Origin: Rotaria socialis
Taxonomy: Eukaryota > Rotifera > Eurotatoria > Philodinida > Philodinidae
DNA length: 64,000 nucleotides
Direction of reading: 5' to 3'
NCBI GenBank assembly: GCA_905331475.1
Contig: CAJNYU010002841.1
Span: forward strand, 1 to 64,000
Below, one piece after another: positions 9,062 to 24,000 of the stretch. The translations under genes and the position numbers were made by a program. The notes beneath the pieces were generated by a model. That model did not search any database, was not told where the DNA came from, and saw nothing but the letters and a program-made list of their open reading frames with translations. Position 1 is the stretch's first letter; each line of letters starts with the position of its first letter.

Positions 9062-11550
9062 TCACGATGACGAAGTCGTGGTAGTTGTAGTAACTCCTCC
9101 ATTCAATGAATTCAATTGCTGCCTGATTAAATCTTGTTCGGTAACATCTGCTATATTCATAGCATACTGAATTTTTCTTTCTAATTCTCGAACAGCTTTT
9201 TGCCTTGAATCTTGTTGAATCAATAGTGGACGTTGTTGAACACGCTCTTTCATTTCATCTAATTTCTTTGCATAGTCATCTTCACTTCTACGCATTGACT
9301 GTCGTAATTTACGTGCCTAAACGAATAGAAAAGTAAAATTGTTAGATAAAAGACATATAAGAAAGTTAGCACTACATTTTCATCTCGTTTTCCTTTCGAA
9401 ATAACTGCTTGATCTTGTAATTTAGTTCGTTCACGAATTTCTTCCCTGATTTTTCTATCTTTTGCTGATTTTGATCTTTGAAGTGTTTCTTCAAGTTTAT
9501 TTTCATGTTCTTGTTCTCGTCTTTTTTTCTTTCCAACGGCTTCTCTTAATCGTTGTGCTTCAGTTTGTTTTGTTGGTATTGCTTCAGACTGTTGAAAACT
9601 AGCTGATAAATTTGTTAATGATGCTGACTTTGTTGGCATTTGTTTTCCTTTAATACGAAATGTTTGAGAATGTTTTAACTCGTGATCCTTTCTAATATCA
9701 TCGAGAATTTTCTCTTTTTTCGATGGAATTAAATTAGTATACAATAAAAATGGTTTACATTTTGTTGGTGATCGCATACGTTTTGATTGTTCCATATTAC
9801 GTGTAAATTTTGAATGGAGTTTATCATAATTTGGAACATAATAACTATTTGTTTTTGGTTTAAAAGAAAATTCTTCGTAACCAATACGTGCTAAATCGTT
9901 GGCACTCATTGAACGTCGTGATTGTTTCGATTTTTTATTACTAAATGGTAAGCGAGATTTTCGAAGTAATTCTTTTGAGCGTATGTTTCTTCGAATTGAA
10001 CGGTAAACCTCTTGTTCCTTCATTCTAAAAAGTTCAAATATTGAAATGAACAAAAATAATATTAGTTTTTATTCTATACTGTTCGTTTTCTTGGCGTGTT
10101 TGATAATAAAAATCTGGTAAGGGTTTAGCTTTAAATTTAGAATCAGATTGAATCATATCCCCTCCAGAATATGAATGTCGTCTTAATACTGTTTTAGCCT
10201 TTTCACGTGAATCAAAACTAAATGGTTTCGATATTGATGATAAATATTCTCTTGTCATTTGGTGAATTTGCTCACGACGAAAACGTTGATCTTCTTGCAA
10301 TTGTTCATATAACGGCAAGTTAACATGAGCAGGAACAGTATTAGCTATAATAGAAAATATGATATTAATGAACACACTAATTATGATAAGTAATTGTTTC
10401 CTATAGTATGTAAGGTATATTTAATCGGATCCGACTTCAATTTCGATTACTCAAAAACTTTTAGTGATTTTTGCTTGAACAAGAAATTTTTCTAATATTA
10501 CATAATAAATTTAGATTTCTTTTTCAAGTCTATTTTCTTAGCATTTTAATATTAATTCAAGCTCGATTTACATAATGAACACTTATAATATTTTCAGTTG
10601 GCAAAACAAGGAATATAAATAAATAAATTTCACGTGCTTTTTTTTATACATATTGCTGAGTGCCAATATGAAACAGTCAATTATTCCTGAGAATTCAAGG
10701 TCACTTTAAATAAATTTACCTTTGAAAGAACGACGAAGGTTAAGTTCTTCGTCAACTTCTTTTTGTAATTTTGCTGCTTCAATATCATGCATACATCTCT
10801 TTCGATGTACACTATCCATAGTCATACTGTTTGTAAGTGCAAACGGCGCTGGAATTGTAATACGACCAGCCCAACTAGCTGCTGTCGATGAATGGCGATT
10901 TCTAAATAAAACAAATAAATCATACAAATATATAATAGAGTCTTAAATGTTTTGACTTACTTTCTATTTTCGATATAATCATCCAACTCAAATTCGTTCC
11001 ACATGCTCTGTATTTGGGTTTTCATATGATTGGTTGTTAGATCGTGTGTAGTTGTTGCTGTTGAATTTCCAACAGATGTTCGATGTGGACAAAAAGCTAT
11101 GTCATCATCATGTCTTCGAACGATATTAGAAGACATTGAACGATGATTCATATGATGTTGAGCGCGTTCTTCAGTTAAAAATACAGGTGATGGTAATTGT
11201 TTTGATGCTTTTGGTAATGGTGGTTTTGCTGTTACTATTGTCTCATGCTTGTTTTGTATTTGACTTTCCTGAGTATAGTTGGGTAAATCAAGCGATGATG
11301 ATGTTGCCTGTTGATTATAATAATTACGTTCAGCTTGCGCTAATTGTATACGCTGTTCAGAACGAAGTTTTTCAAGCGTATCAAGAAATGACGAGCCACC
11401 ATTTCGATTATCATGTTCGAGTTTTTCAAGTAACTTCTGTTTATATTGATCATTATTAGATGTGTTATTGTGAACTGTTCGAGTTAATGAATTGAGTTTA
11501 TCGAAGTTTTCATGTGAATTGTACTGATCAATCATTGAAACGCTTGACAT
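9062..11550 (-). CDS. FAM161A: FAM161 family centrosome/cilium protein, five exons
   Basis: FAM161 proteins bind microtubules and sit at the centriole and ciliary base. Exons in coding order are 11550-10961, 10901-10720, 10344-10080, 10024-9376 and 9316-9062, all with GT-AG junctions and matching phase, giving 646 residues, close to the 650-720 of vertebrate members. The family block is clear: ITIPAPFALTNSM, VPAHVNLPLYEQLQ, then REYLSSISKPFSF with basic helices, and a charged coiled-coil C-terminus (AQRLREAVGKKKRREQEHE). The N-terminus (about 190 residues) is low-complexity. Introns are 51-59 bp except intron 2 (10345-10719, 375 bp). Whether it is nearer FAM161A or B cannot be told by eye. 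Confidence 0.88.
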
Positions 11551-12037
11551 TTTGTTGTTTTAATTAGCTGAATAGGAAACTAAACGAATAATTAATGGAT
11601 TATCAATAGAAGAAAAAGGCATCATATCGTCGGTTACTAAGGTTATATCAGATTTCAACCTCTAGAGTGTTGCTCAGCAATATATGTACTCAGTAAAGCG
11701 CAGCGCCCTCTGGCGAACATGGAGAAAAGCTGAGCATTTATTAGGAAAAATACTCACGATATATGTATCAGTGCCTTTTCCTATTTTATTATTAATATTG
11801 ACTATGATGAGTACAGCCTTGTTCTATTTATTTTTTTATAATTATTAAAATAGGACAAAAACACTCTAAGAACGTATTACATTTATTCATCAATCGTTTT
11901 CAGTACGACTGAATTAAATACATTGAAGACTGAGAGAAGATGTTGGTTTTTTTGAGAGACATAATTTTTATATAATCTTTTCAAAACGACATTTATCAAG
12001 TTGTACGAAGTACGCAGAGAAGAAATATATTCCATAT
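11551..12037. other. Intergenic upstream of FAM161
   Basis: Presumed promoter and 5' flank of FAM161. It contains GCGCCCTCTGGCG at about 11707, a motif common at ends of animal repeats (a related GCGCCCTCTTATGG occurs near 60820). Nothing coding was seen. Confidence 0.4.
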
Positions 12038-12060
12038 TAGTGGCGTAACCAGGATATGGC
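12038..12060 (+). mobile_element. Solo hAT terminus fragment
   Basis: TAGTGGCGTAACCAGG matches the left terminus of the hAT element at 1735 (CAGCGGTGTAACCAGG). No matching inverted end was found nearby, so it is a truncated or decayed copy, extending rightwards an unknown distance. Confidence 0.5.
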
Positions 12061-12375
12061 ATGGTTGGACTGAGCACAACCATCAGAGTTTTGCGCCCTA
12101 CCACCGGTTGTTAAAAAAAAACTATACATGTTTCGTCTACCAATTGTGAATGAACATTTAGTAAAATATAGCTGATAATAAACACCGCACGTAATACAAT
12201 GTCGAATACTCGATTAAATGATTTGTGTGTTTTAGTGGTAGAACAGGATTTCAACATTCATTTCGAAAAACTGATGGATAATTTTTCTGATACGCACAAA
12301 AATAGTAGAGTTCTTTTAAAGTAAAACATTGTGATTATTTATTTAATTTTAATAAAAATCGAAGCATTATATTAA

Positions 12376-12707
12376 GGCCCCCCTCAAAGAAGGTCAGTTT
12401 TCGAAAAAATCATCGAAATTGAGATAGATATATAGAGAGATAGCCCGTGTTCTTGTCTTTCATATCCGAGTAAAGCTTTTCTCAGATATGTTCTTCTTGG
12501 CCCTGAGTTTGAGGATTTTTGCGGTACCCTACTCCAAAATCCAGTGGTTTTTTGAAGATCGGGAAAATGTTTCCTTTTTTCTCGCATTTCACTTCCTCAA
12601 ACGCGCATTCAAAAAATATCAGTACTGATTCGTTCAACATATTCATTTTTATTTTTGTTCGAAAGAGCGTCTCATGACGCAGCGAATGAAATTGCCCTTT
12701 TGAGGTC
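12376..12707. repeat. GGCCCCC-ended repeat, copy 1
   Basis: Begins GGCCCCCCTCAAAG. It shares with 32308-32666 both this start and an internal block reading TTCGAAAGAGC followed by TCATGACGCAG (12658-12682). TTTTGAGGTCC at about 12697-12707 may be a decayed inverted end. Family unknown; boundaries are approximate. Confidence 0.4.
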
Positions 12708-12766
12708 CATATACGGCCAACTACAAAACTTGGTCATCTTTTTTAGCAATTTTTTAAGTACTTTAA

Positions 12767-13093
12767 CCCAGGACATACAATCCGAGAATCGCATCCGACC
12801 GGAATCTGATCGGATTTTATAGGAATTCAGTGAATCCAACGAAATCCTATGGAAATCCAGGCAACGAATCGACTAACGGAGCTGTAGTGTTGGAATCCGA
12901 TAAAATCCTCTGCTGTCGGAATTCAACGACGTTCCTAGGGAAACCTATTGGATTTGACTGTTTCCTGCAAGAATCGATCGGATTCCAACACTAGGAATCC
13001 GTGAGTGGGTCACAACCCGGATTTACTTAGAGTTCTGCAGGATTAACCGATCGAAATTCGATTGGATCCAGCTATGGGATTGTTCGTCCTGGG
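12767..13093. mobile_element. piggyBac-like MITE
   Basis: The left end reads TTAA then CCCAGGACATACAATCC; the right end is the inverted GGATTGTTCGTCCTGGG followed by TTCT, probably a mutated TTAA. TTAA plus CCC termini is the piggyBac signature. The ~327-bp interior repeats GGAATCCGAT/ATCGGATTCC words in both orientations at least six times. No coding capacity. An alternative right end at 13104 (GGGTTAA) is possible. Confidence 0.65.
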
Positions 13094-13199
13094 TTCTCGA
13101 AGGGTTAATCAATTAAATATAACTTTACGATTTTGTCTTTGAGAGAGTTATCGTTGAATGGAATGAAACCTTGGATCAACTAGAAATAAGATCACCAGA

Positions 13200-13620
13200 T
13201 AGAGATCGTCGAATCTATCTGCACGTACAGTGTTTCGATCGAAAACTATTCCTGATCTAGTGGCGACAGTATTTAACAAAAACTAGCGCTAACTTGAAGT
13301 TTTGGGCTGCTTTTAGCCGAATGAAGCATCGAATAGGAAAAATTGAAAGAAACATTCGATAGAGCACGTCGAGTTCCGTCTGGAGCCGAGGTGTCTTTTT
13401 GATTGGAAACTATTCTTGGTAGAATCGGGACAAGTTTTACGACTGTTGAATGCTTCATGCACGTATTTTTTGCAATAATTCAAGGTTTTAGGCCGAATGA
13501 AAGAACGTTTCTTTTTGGAAAAAATCATGTCATTGGATACAGTTTATCAAGATCTATTTAGAGACTGCATGTTTGATTTGGAAACTACTTCTAATCGAAG
13601 CGCGAAAGAAAATAGTCGAA
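13200..13620. repeat. Degenerate tandem repeat, ~165-175 bp unit
   Basis: The phrase GGAAACTATTC(T/C)T or a close variant recurs at about 13243, 13405 and 13582. Preceding words (GAT..AGA..GTCGA) and following words (TCGGGAC, GCGCGA) are partly conserved. GCCGAATGAA(G/A) also recurs at 13316 and 13492. Three diverged units are inferred; identity is low. Confidence 0.4.
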
Positions 13621-15330
13621 GCCTGAGCTAAGTAAAATATCTGACGTAACCGTTAGACCGTTCTTTAGAAAAAGAATTCATTAAATATTCTATGAAAAGA
13701 TCTGTCATTCAGTTTAAAATAAAAATTAGCTGTGTAACTGTTTCTTCAGATCATGCATAGATCAGCGATATATTTTCTGTTCAAAATACTACAGCAACAA
13801 AAAGTTTTACTTGCTTATGTATTCGTTTTTTTTTATGAAATGTGTTGCGAAACAAAACTGTCAGATATGGGATAGACAAACAATCCGAGTTGAATACATT
13901 AATTGTCAAAAAAAGGTAAATCTGTAAAAATATAAAAACTACTGCATCAAGTGTTAACTTCGCATAATTCCTTTTGGTATTATTCATCTCAAGTGTTAGA
14001 CAACCGAACAAAATTATTTCGAATATTTTTGACCTTATTATCTATCTAAGAAAAAAAATTTAATCTACCGTCAAATATTTTCATAAAGATCGATCTAAAT
14101 CAATACTATGTCAAGAAAGAATTGAACAATCAATCTAAAAATATGCATTTTCGAAGTTTCTTCAATCGCGTTGAGTATTTCTATGAAGTTTTTAAAACAG
14201 AATCAGACTATTCAATAATTTTTTATTTACTCCGATATAAATTTATTTTTAGATTGATAACTAAACATCTGTTGATAGAAATACTTTGGAAAACAAAAAG
14301 CTAATAAAATTTTCATAGCTGTTTACACATTCAATAGTATTAATCGATGTTTCAAAGGATTTTTTTATCTACATTATTTATAAATGTACATATTTTTATG
14401 CTACGCCAAAAGAAACGATGGGAAATTTTGTTTAACTCTCATTCTAACAAGTATGAATAGAAATGTATCGCTGAACTTTACAATAAATTTTCCTTAGTCG
14501 ACGTTGAGAAAACCATGTTTGAACATTGGCTAGGGCGAGGTCATGCTTTAGCATAAATAAGATCTAACAATACGACAGTTTCGATAATAAGAATAGAAAT
14601 ATTTAGTTGAATATTTTGGCATGTCGTAAAAACCAATCAACCATAACAACTGTATCAATGACAATCATTACTGTGCTGTTTAACTTATCCTGAGAAAATG
14701 TTCGGTCACGAATAATGAATGAAAGAGAACAAATGAAAAAACTTTTGAAAACAAAATATAGCGAGAGAAAAACGTTTTTCTGGAATTTTTTTATTGCCGG
14801 CCACTTAAAAGAGTAAACGAGAGACAAATAAACAATATGGATGATATACGTTAATAGACAATAAAAATGAAGCTAGAACAATCAATAAGAAATAAAACGA
14901 AAAGACAAGAAAAAAGACCGAAATATATATATATATATGTATATATATAGTCATCATCATCATCAGCAGCAGCAACAGCAACAACAACATATTCAGCAAA
15001 TAGACAATACGAACACAGAAGAAAAAGGAAATCTTTCACTACTGCCATACACTCTCTCAGCTTTTTTTTTGAATTAAAAATAAACAATAAATGAAAAAGA
15101 AATAAAGGAAGAGAAATGGAATTCTTATGTTATAAATGGCCGATATTTTGTTTATTCATCTTATATGCATGTTGTTTAGTTTATTGTGTAACGACATCGA
15201 CAAACAAAAAACAAACGAAAGAAAGTAAATCAATATAGTTAAAGGATCGCAAAATGTAGAATATAGATTAGTTATGTGTGCATAAATATCAGCCGGCATA
15301 TTTTCATAAAAATTCTGTTTGCTTTTTTTT
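13621..15330. other. Intergenic with microsatellites
   Basis: No gene was recognised. At about 14925-14990 a compound simple repeat runs (AT)n, (CAT)n, (CAG)n, (CAA)n. Short frames on the minus strand over it are artefacts of that repeat. This is the 3' flank of RAB1. Confidence 0.55.
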
Positions 15331-16294
<964 letters not shown>

Positions 16295-18063
16295 TGTATC
16301 TGTGAAATTGTTTTGTTTTTATTATATTATAGGAGATCTTGGTATGATCTAAAAGCAGCAAAAGAAAATGAAAGATATGAAAAGATAATCAACTCTCATA
16401 AAATAGACAGGTGAGGAGAAGGTGATGATCATGATCATGATGACGACTCGTGTCTACGTTGATGTTGGCCTTTATAACAAAAGTTTAGCCACTATGATGA
16501 TTCAATTTTGTAACGATGTGAGAAATTTTAAATAAAAAATTATGCAATGAAAACAAAAACGTGGCTTTCATTTAAAAATACTTGTATGACGAACTTATAT
16601 AATGAACTTGAAATAAAATGCATGACTAATTTGAAAATATATAGAATAAGAATGACGATATTGGAGCACTGAATAACCAATAGAAATCCGATAAATCATT
16701 CATATAGATAAACAGCTAGCTGTAGCTATGTAAGTAGTATGATATTGATACAGTAACGAAAGATATGTAGAGATCAGAAATCTCTTATCTTGCTTACGTT
16801 GGAAACAAAATGTAATGAATGAAAGTCAAAGTTTTTGAGGAAAAGTATATCTTATCGATCAACGTTCTTTTCCAGTTTATTCATCTATTATGCTGATTGA
16901 ATTTTATATTAATCTTTTCTTCTCGTTATCGAGATAAATATGCTTTATTTCCTGGTTGATAAAATAAATATATTTGTATCGAAAGTTGATTTGTTCAATC
17001 AACGGTATCATACTTCTATTCGTTGAGGAATCTAACGACTTCAAGTGTTATACTCTCTTTTTTTTTTAACTATATGAGGGTATGTCTGTGAGTTTACTTT
17101 TTTTTTTATCAAGCTATGAATATTCATATGCCATAATAGGATTCTAGTGGGAAGATTTAATTTTTGTCTTGCTTGATCTCTTAAAGGAGAAAACTCTTCA
17201 ATATGACTAGTCAGTAAAAGTAATACTGTTCACGTTGGTACATCTGAGAGATCTTACAATAATTTGTACAGTTCAACCGCATGTAATTGTCTTGTTTCTA
17301 AGATATTGAATGTTTAAATTTGATTTGAATAATGATTAGTTAAAATCTCAGTATATGATAAGAAATCTGGCTTTGTAATAAAGTCTATAATGATATAAGA
17401 TATGCAGTACTTAATTGGTGAGCTTTGGTCTTGTTTATCACTTGTAGACAGGTATACGTTATTTTGTATTACATGAAGTCTTTCAAATGAAATGTGTGAG
17501 ATTTGTTTTTTTTTGTCATCTTTCCTAACTCTCACTTTAATGAATTTATTCTTGCTTGTATGCCCCATAACCTTTATTCACACATTTTAATTCAAATACT
17601 AATTATCACAATTAAACTTAGTTCAATATGTTTCGGATAACGACACAAAAATTTATGCACAATTGGCTTAATGCAATTCCTTATCCTAACAACTAAACTA
17701 TTAAGGTCAATACTACTTTCTTTGCTACAATTCGAATACACTCAGAACGATTAATATACCATGCTTTTCTTTGATTGTTACTCAAAATTTTATTTTCTTC
17801 GTAATAATTCATATGATAATATTTAATAATAGCTCTATTAGATAGAATTTTTATGATATTGTATTTGAACATTTCATTAAAAAAATGTTCACAATCGAAA
17901 ATATTTTCTTTCGCTATTTATGAAATCAACAATCTGCAAAAAATATACACAAATAAGACATAATCTTCATACATAGATCTATATTTATCCAGTAAAAAAT
18001 AAGATATACAATATTTTATCTGACATAAAATAATTACACAAGCTTAATAAATCTATGTTTGAA
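16295..18063. other. Intergenic, RAB1 5' flank to SMC2 3' end
   Basis: A+T-rich DNA with no recognisable gene. Simple runs such as GATGATCATGATCATGATGA lie near 16420. Short minus-strand frames (17314-17568) lack any family signature. Confidence 0.55.
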
Positions 18064-21000
18064 TTATTTTTCTTTATCTTTATGTTTTTTATTTGGTACG
18101 TTTTCAGCTCGCGAAACTGTCGATATTCCATTAACAAATTTTGTTGTAAATAAAACATTTGCATTTGAAAACATTCCATCTTTTAATGAAACGATAATAA
18201 ATTGAGCATTACGAAAACTTTTTCTTATAACTAAACCAATATTTTGTGTATGTGACATATCCAAAGCAGCATCGACTTCATCAAGAATATATAAAGGTGC
18301 TGGACTATATTGAAGTAATGCTAGAACTAAGGATAGTCCAGCTAATGAACGTTGTCCACCACTTAATTCATCCAATGTTTCTTTCCATAATGAACCAAAT
18401 TGTACTTTTATTTCAAGACCTGTTAAAACAAGATCTTTTGGTGCACGATCAGCATCATAATGACCATTTAAAGATGTTAATTTTGCATTTGCATTATGTA
18501 ATAATGTTGAAAATATTTCACCAAAAGATTTGTTAACACGTTGCCATGCAATACGTAATGCTTCTTGTTTTTTCTTATCCCACTCAGCAACGACACGTTC
18601 AATGTTAGCTTTATCTTTGAGTACTTTCTTTTGTTTGGTTAATAACTACGAAACAAAAACAAGAATATATTGATATCAGTTATAATTATGATAAAAAATA
18701 ATAATAATAAAGAATACATCGATGCACAAGAATTAATCTCTCTGTGAAGAGGACGGAAGGTTTATCATATTTGGCACGTATGATCATATTATGATATTTA
18801 TCTATTCTTGGTGTTATTCGTTTTCAACAATGAATACATCAAATGAATTAGACAAGAGAAGAGATAAAACATTATTTCGATAGAAAATAGTGTACGGATC
18901 AAGTCGAGATCCATTCTTTATAATATCATCGAATTCATACAGAACTCATAATAAATAAATTCTAATCAGAATACTATCTGGCTTAAGAGACGTAGTACGC
19001 TCAAATTTTAAAATTTGATCGGCGAATAGTTTTACATAAAACAAAGAGAATTCTTAAAGAATTTAAATCTCAGGTTGTCTCGAATCAAGATCCGATGTTT
19101 TCTGTATCAAAAACTTATTTATTCCATTACTCATCTCTGATTTGTTTAAAGAAATGAAAATATACAGGATGATTCTCTTTACAGTAATACTATCGTGAAT
19201 ACTGTGTCATAACATCGTATGAATAAAGAACCATAATTTTCCAATATAAAGCTTAATTTAATATATGAATGGCGATGATAAATCAAATTAATTTAAATCA
19301 GCTCATAATTCGATTTTCACTATCACTTTTATCGAGGTGAATTCTCCTTAAACTTTTGTTTAGAATAATATTATTTCTATTTATTCGATTGAAATTAATA
19401 CATTAGGACTCAAATCCTATATAGCATAGTATTGTACATAAAGTATTTAAGAAACTAAAAATAAAAGCAAAAGCTCAACAAGAGTAAATCTTCTTTCTTT
19501 GCTCGTGACAGATTTTCTACATAAATCAATAACAGTGAATTCTTTTAGGTTATTAATATTTAATTTAACTTATCTCTGATTTAGCTTTTTTCGAGTAAAT
19601 TTTTCTACTTTAACTCTTGATTCTTCTGGTCTAATGAATGATTATAGAATTTTATTGGGTAGAAATCTTCCCTTAATATATATTTTATCATTAGTGGCCA
19701 TACTCAGCATAGTCACAAAATTAAAGAGTAGATTAATTTCAAAGTTCGATTAAAAATTTTAATAGCATGCTGGAAAAAGAAAGAATTTTTAGTATGTTCT
19801 AAATTATACTAACCTGTTTATACATGGCTCTTTTTTGTTCTAATAAAGTCATAGCTCTTTCATCGACGTGTTTACTCATTTTAGTAACTTTTTCTTTATC
19901 ATCTTTGGCATCTTTTTGCATTTTTGCAATATTCATGGAAGCAAAATCATATTGTCCACCGGATGTGCCAAATTTATCTTTTTCTTCTTCAATCCATCGA
20001 CCATGTTTTTCAATAATTAACTGTCTTCGTCGAACAGATTCTTTAACAATATTTTGTAAATCAACAATTGAATGTTTATTTTTTTCTAATTGCAGTTCAA
20101 TTTCACGACGTTCCTTTATAAGTTGTTGTTCTTTTTGATGCAATGAATGTATACGATTATTATATTCGGTTAGGCGTGAACGTTTTGTTTGTAAATTTGA
20201 AAGTAATTCATCTATTTCCATCTGTTTATTGGCTAATGTTTTATTAGCATTATTCAGAGTTTGTGCACTAGTTTCTATGGTATTGCGTAGCGTATCCATA
20301 TCGGATGTTAGCGTATCAAGTTCAGCTTGTTGAGATTGAAGTTGCATTTCCAAATCTTAATAAACATAAAAGAAAATTTCTCAGAATTATATTTATTCAA
20401 TTGCTACTAAGAAACAAACACCCTAGAATGCAATGTAGGATTTTCCTGTATTTTCAAATAAACATTTAGTTTTTCTTTGTTAGATTACCACAAGTGACAT
20501 TTTTTTGCTATCATCACGGTTGCTTCGCCTGTAGAATACGTAATGAACATATAACGAATTGGATAAATATAGAAAAAATTTTCTTTTAAATGAGCGATTA
20601 AAAAAAAACGTTTCGCTTTATGTATCTGATAGAACTCTATCAAGAAAGTTTTTGTGTAAAAGACAAGATTACAATAGACGTATCAAACATGGCATCAAGC
20701 AATGATAATAATAGAATTAAGCATTACGCTTTTTTTCCGTCTAACAATGAATATAAAAACATTAGAATCCGACAGTTATGAAAATACTCAGCAATGATTT
20801 CAAACAACGTTGACAGTATTTTTGTCGATCAGCTTCAATACATGATTTTCAAAGATATTCTAAACTTCCGTTGAAAATCAAGCAAAATTTCATGGCTACA
20901 TTTCAAATTTCGAACATAGTCTTCAATATGAGATGCTATGAAATATGATTAAGAAAATTTACCTTTTATTTGTGTTTGCATTTCTCTGGAACGTTTTTGA

Positions 21001-24000
21001 CTTAGATCAACTTGTTTCTCTGCTTTTTTCATTAATTGTTCAATTTCAGCTAATTCTTTTTTTTTCGCTTCGCCTTCATTTTTAAATAATTTTTCTAATT
21101 CGCTTATTTTTTCGTTTAAAACTTTTTCTTCAATACGCTGTTCGTCTAATTCTTTTTTATTATTGAACTCTTGCTGTTCTAATGTTGTTATTTCTGTTTG
21201 TAAACGATGTTCATCATTTTGTGCTAATTTCAATTCTAATAATTGCATTTCATTTGTCAACGAATCAATTTGTTGTTGTAAATTTTGATTTTGAACATAG
21301 TCACGTTCGAGTTTAGTTAATTCTTGACGACTATTTGAATTATATTGTCGAATACTTTCCTCTAATTGATTCATTTCAGCAACAGTTTCGAGCAATGTAG
21401 GTCCACGATTTGTTCCACTACGATCACCACCTGATAAAATACCAGCGGGATTATAAATATCACCATCAAGTGTAATAGCCATTGCATTTAAACCCAATTT
21501 TTCATCAAAGGCAACACGTTGAGCAATAGCTGATGTTGAACAAATGATTGTTGAGCCAAACACATAATTGATTAATGTTTCATATTTTGAATGATTGTAA
21601 GTAACAAGATCTTTTGCTAGAAATATTGCATTTGGATCACCTAATTCACGTCGAGCTGATTCAATTTTATTTTTTGGAATTAAATTCGATGAAATTCGAT
21701 TTAATGGAGCAAATGTTATACGTTTTTTTAAATCACCATATTTAAATAAAAGTTTACCTAAATATTTTGAAATAAGATATAAATAATAAAATAGGGCATT
21801 TTTCTATAACTGAAGAACATCAGTTATACTATAGTAGACAATTTACGAAGAAGGAAGTTCTCTCACAATTCAATCCCTTTTAAATGAAAACTAAATGTCT
21901 CATCTAAATTCTAATGAATGACGAACATTTTGAAGCACACCTCATGCCAGAGAAAAATATGCTAAAATCTATTTATATAAAATATAAATCAATTCTTCTT
22001 TACTTGTTTTATTTCATTTCATGAATGGCTAAAACATTCTGAGTAATCGAGGTAGTATTACGTTCAGATTGATAGGATTTATGAGATAATTCATTTGAAT
22101 TCATAGAATATTTAATTGAAACATTCAATTAAAATTAAAATAATTTTCTTTTATCTTTTTGTGTAGACTACCTACCAAACATCTCTAACTTGCTTATTAT
22201 TGCCGAAAGTTTACAATTTTTTAATCGTGTTAAGACGTCATTTTGGATTGCTGGAAAAATTGAGTTTTAGCCGTTATATATAGAAAGAAATCTTCAGAAC
22301 AATAGTTTAAGATGAACTTCAGATCGATGTTACTGATTGTTCAGAGAGAGAGAGAGAGAGAGATAAATTAGGAGGTTAGGTTTAAAAATACTGGAAAAAT
22401 ATTTTATCTCAACAGGATTGCAACCTTTTTAAATCAAGTTGCAAATAAAAAATATTTTACTCAAGCATTGTAGAAATATTCGATGCATAGCTAGCTGCAT
22501 GATTCTTAAGTAAGAAAATATGCAAGAGTCATTTTTTTTACTTGTTTCATCAGTATCGACAACAACATTGAATAATTTTCCGCCAGCCGCTAATTCTAAT
22601 GCTTGAGCATATTTTTTATCATTAATATTGAATAGAGTAGCAACTAAACCATGAACATGTTTCGCTCTATCGAAATTGGGCGTCGGATTTGTATATTGAA
22701 AATCTAATTGATGATTTTGACGCCTCATTTGTTGTAGACGATTTTGATCTCGCGCCATATTTTCATCTTCATTTCGAATATCAGAACGAAGTTGTTTTAG
22801 ACGTTCGACATCGAATTGCAGTTTGGCCAAATCTTTTTCACATTGATTTAACGTCATTTTTTTCTTGTCAAATTCACTACGCATCGACGAATATGTTCCT
22901 TGTTTTGATGTTAAAGATTTTTGTTCAGTACGAAGTTTTTTTAATTCACCAGTCGAATGATCGATCTAATACAAAAATACAATTAGAAAGAACAAGTATA
23001 TAGTTCAAATAGAACAGACTCGTTGCTGAAGCTGCTTAATTTTTGTTGCAATTTCTCCACGTTGTTCTTTATATTTATCTAATCTTTCTTTATTTGTCAA
23101 TCGACTGTCATCATTTGATCCATGAGCAACTTGAGAACTACTACCAACAACAGCTGTACCCGTACTAACAGCTTCATGACGTCGTTGTAATTGTTTAACA
23201 TGTTCAGTGTCCGTAAGAACTTTTTTATCTAAATCAACTAATTCTTCTCGACTTTTTTCAATATCATTTTCTAAATTTTCAATTGAATTGGTTAATTGTT
23301 TATGTTGTTGCTCGGAATCAGTTAATTGTTGTTTGTATTGAGACAATTGCTTTGCTAAACGATCATTATCATTAGTTAAATTACGAAGTTCAACTAATTG
23401 TTTGTCATAAACCGTTTGTAATTCTGATACTTCGTTGCCAACGTCTAGAATAGTAAGGAAATATTCATTTTTTTCTGATTTTTAAATATACTACTAGTGA
23501 GTGATTAATATTCTGTTTACGATATAGTTGAATAGGAGTACAAATTTGGATTTAGGAAGCTTTTGGACAGTAGTACTTGATTGTATTCAATCTAGTCTTG
23601 TATTCAAGTATATTTTTTAGATCAAGTTCATTCGACCAAATTCACTGCTTAATGTTTAACATATTAAGATACATTTATCTGTACAAATGGATAATCGATC
23701 TCGATAAGAAAGATTCGAATAAACCAGTGATGAAAAACAAATTCGTACAAGTTTCAAAAAATTTTACTGGGCAGAACATGTGCTTCACTGTGACCATAAC
23801 AAGTAATTATAATTATTCGCCAAGAAATATCACATTATATGGTTACCCTTTATGAACTGTTGATACTCGTATCTTCCTGCAACTCTGCTAGATATCTTAT
23901 CATAAATTGTCAAGATAAATCTGGCTGCACATATCCACTATTTCAGATGAAAATAAATAGTGAAATTTAGTCTAGTTGTCTATGATATTTTTTTTTCTCT

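Noticed and set aside
14805-15087. Leu/Tyr/Asp-rich minus-strand frames
   Set aside because: They translate an (AT)n/(CAT)n/(CAG)n microsatellite.
22689-23003. Plus-strand frame over SMC2
   Set aside because: Shadow of SMC2 exon 4 on the opposite strand.
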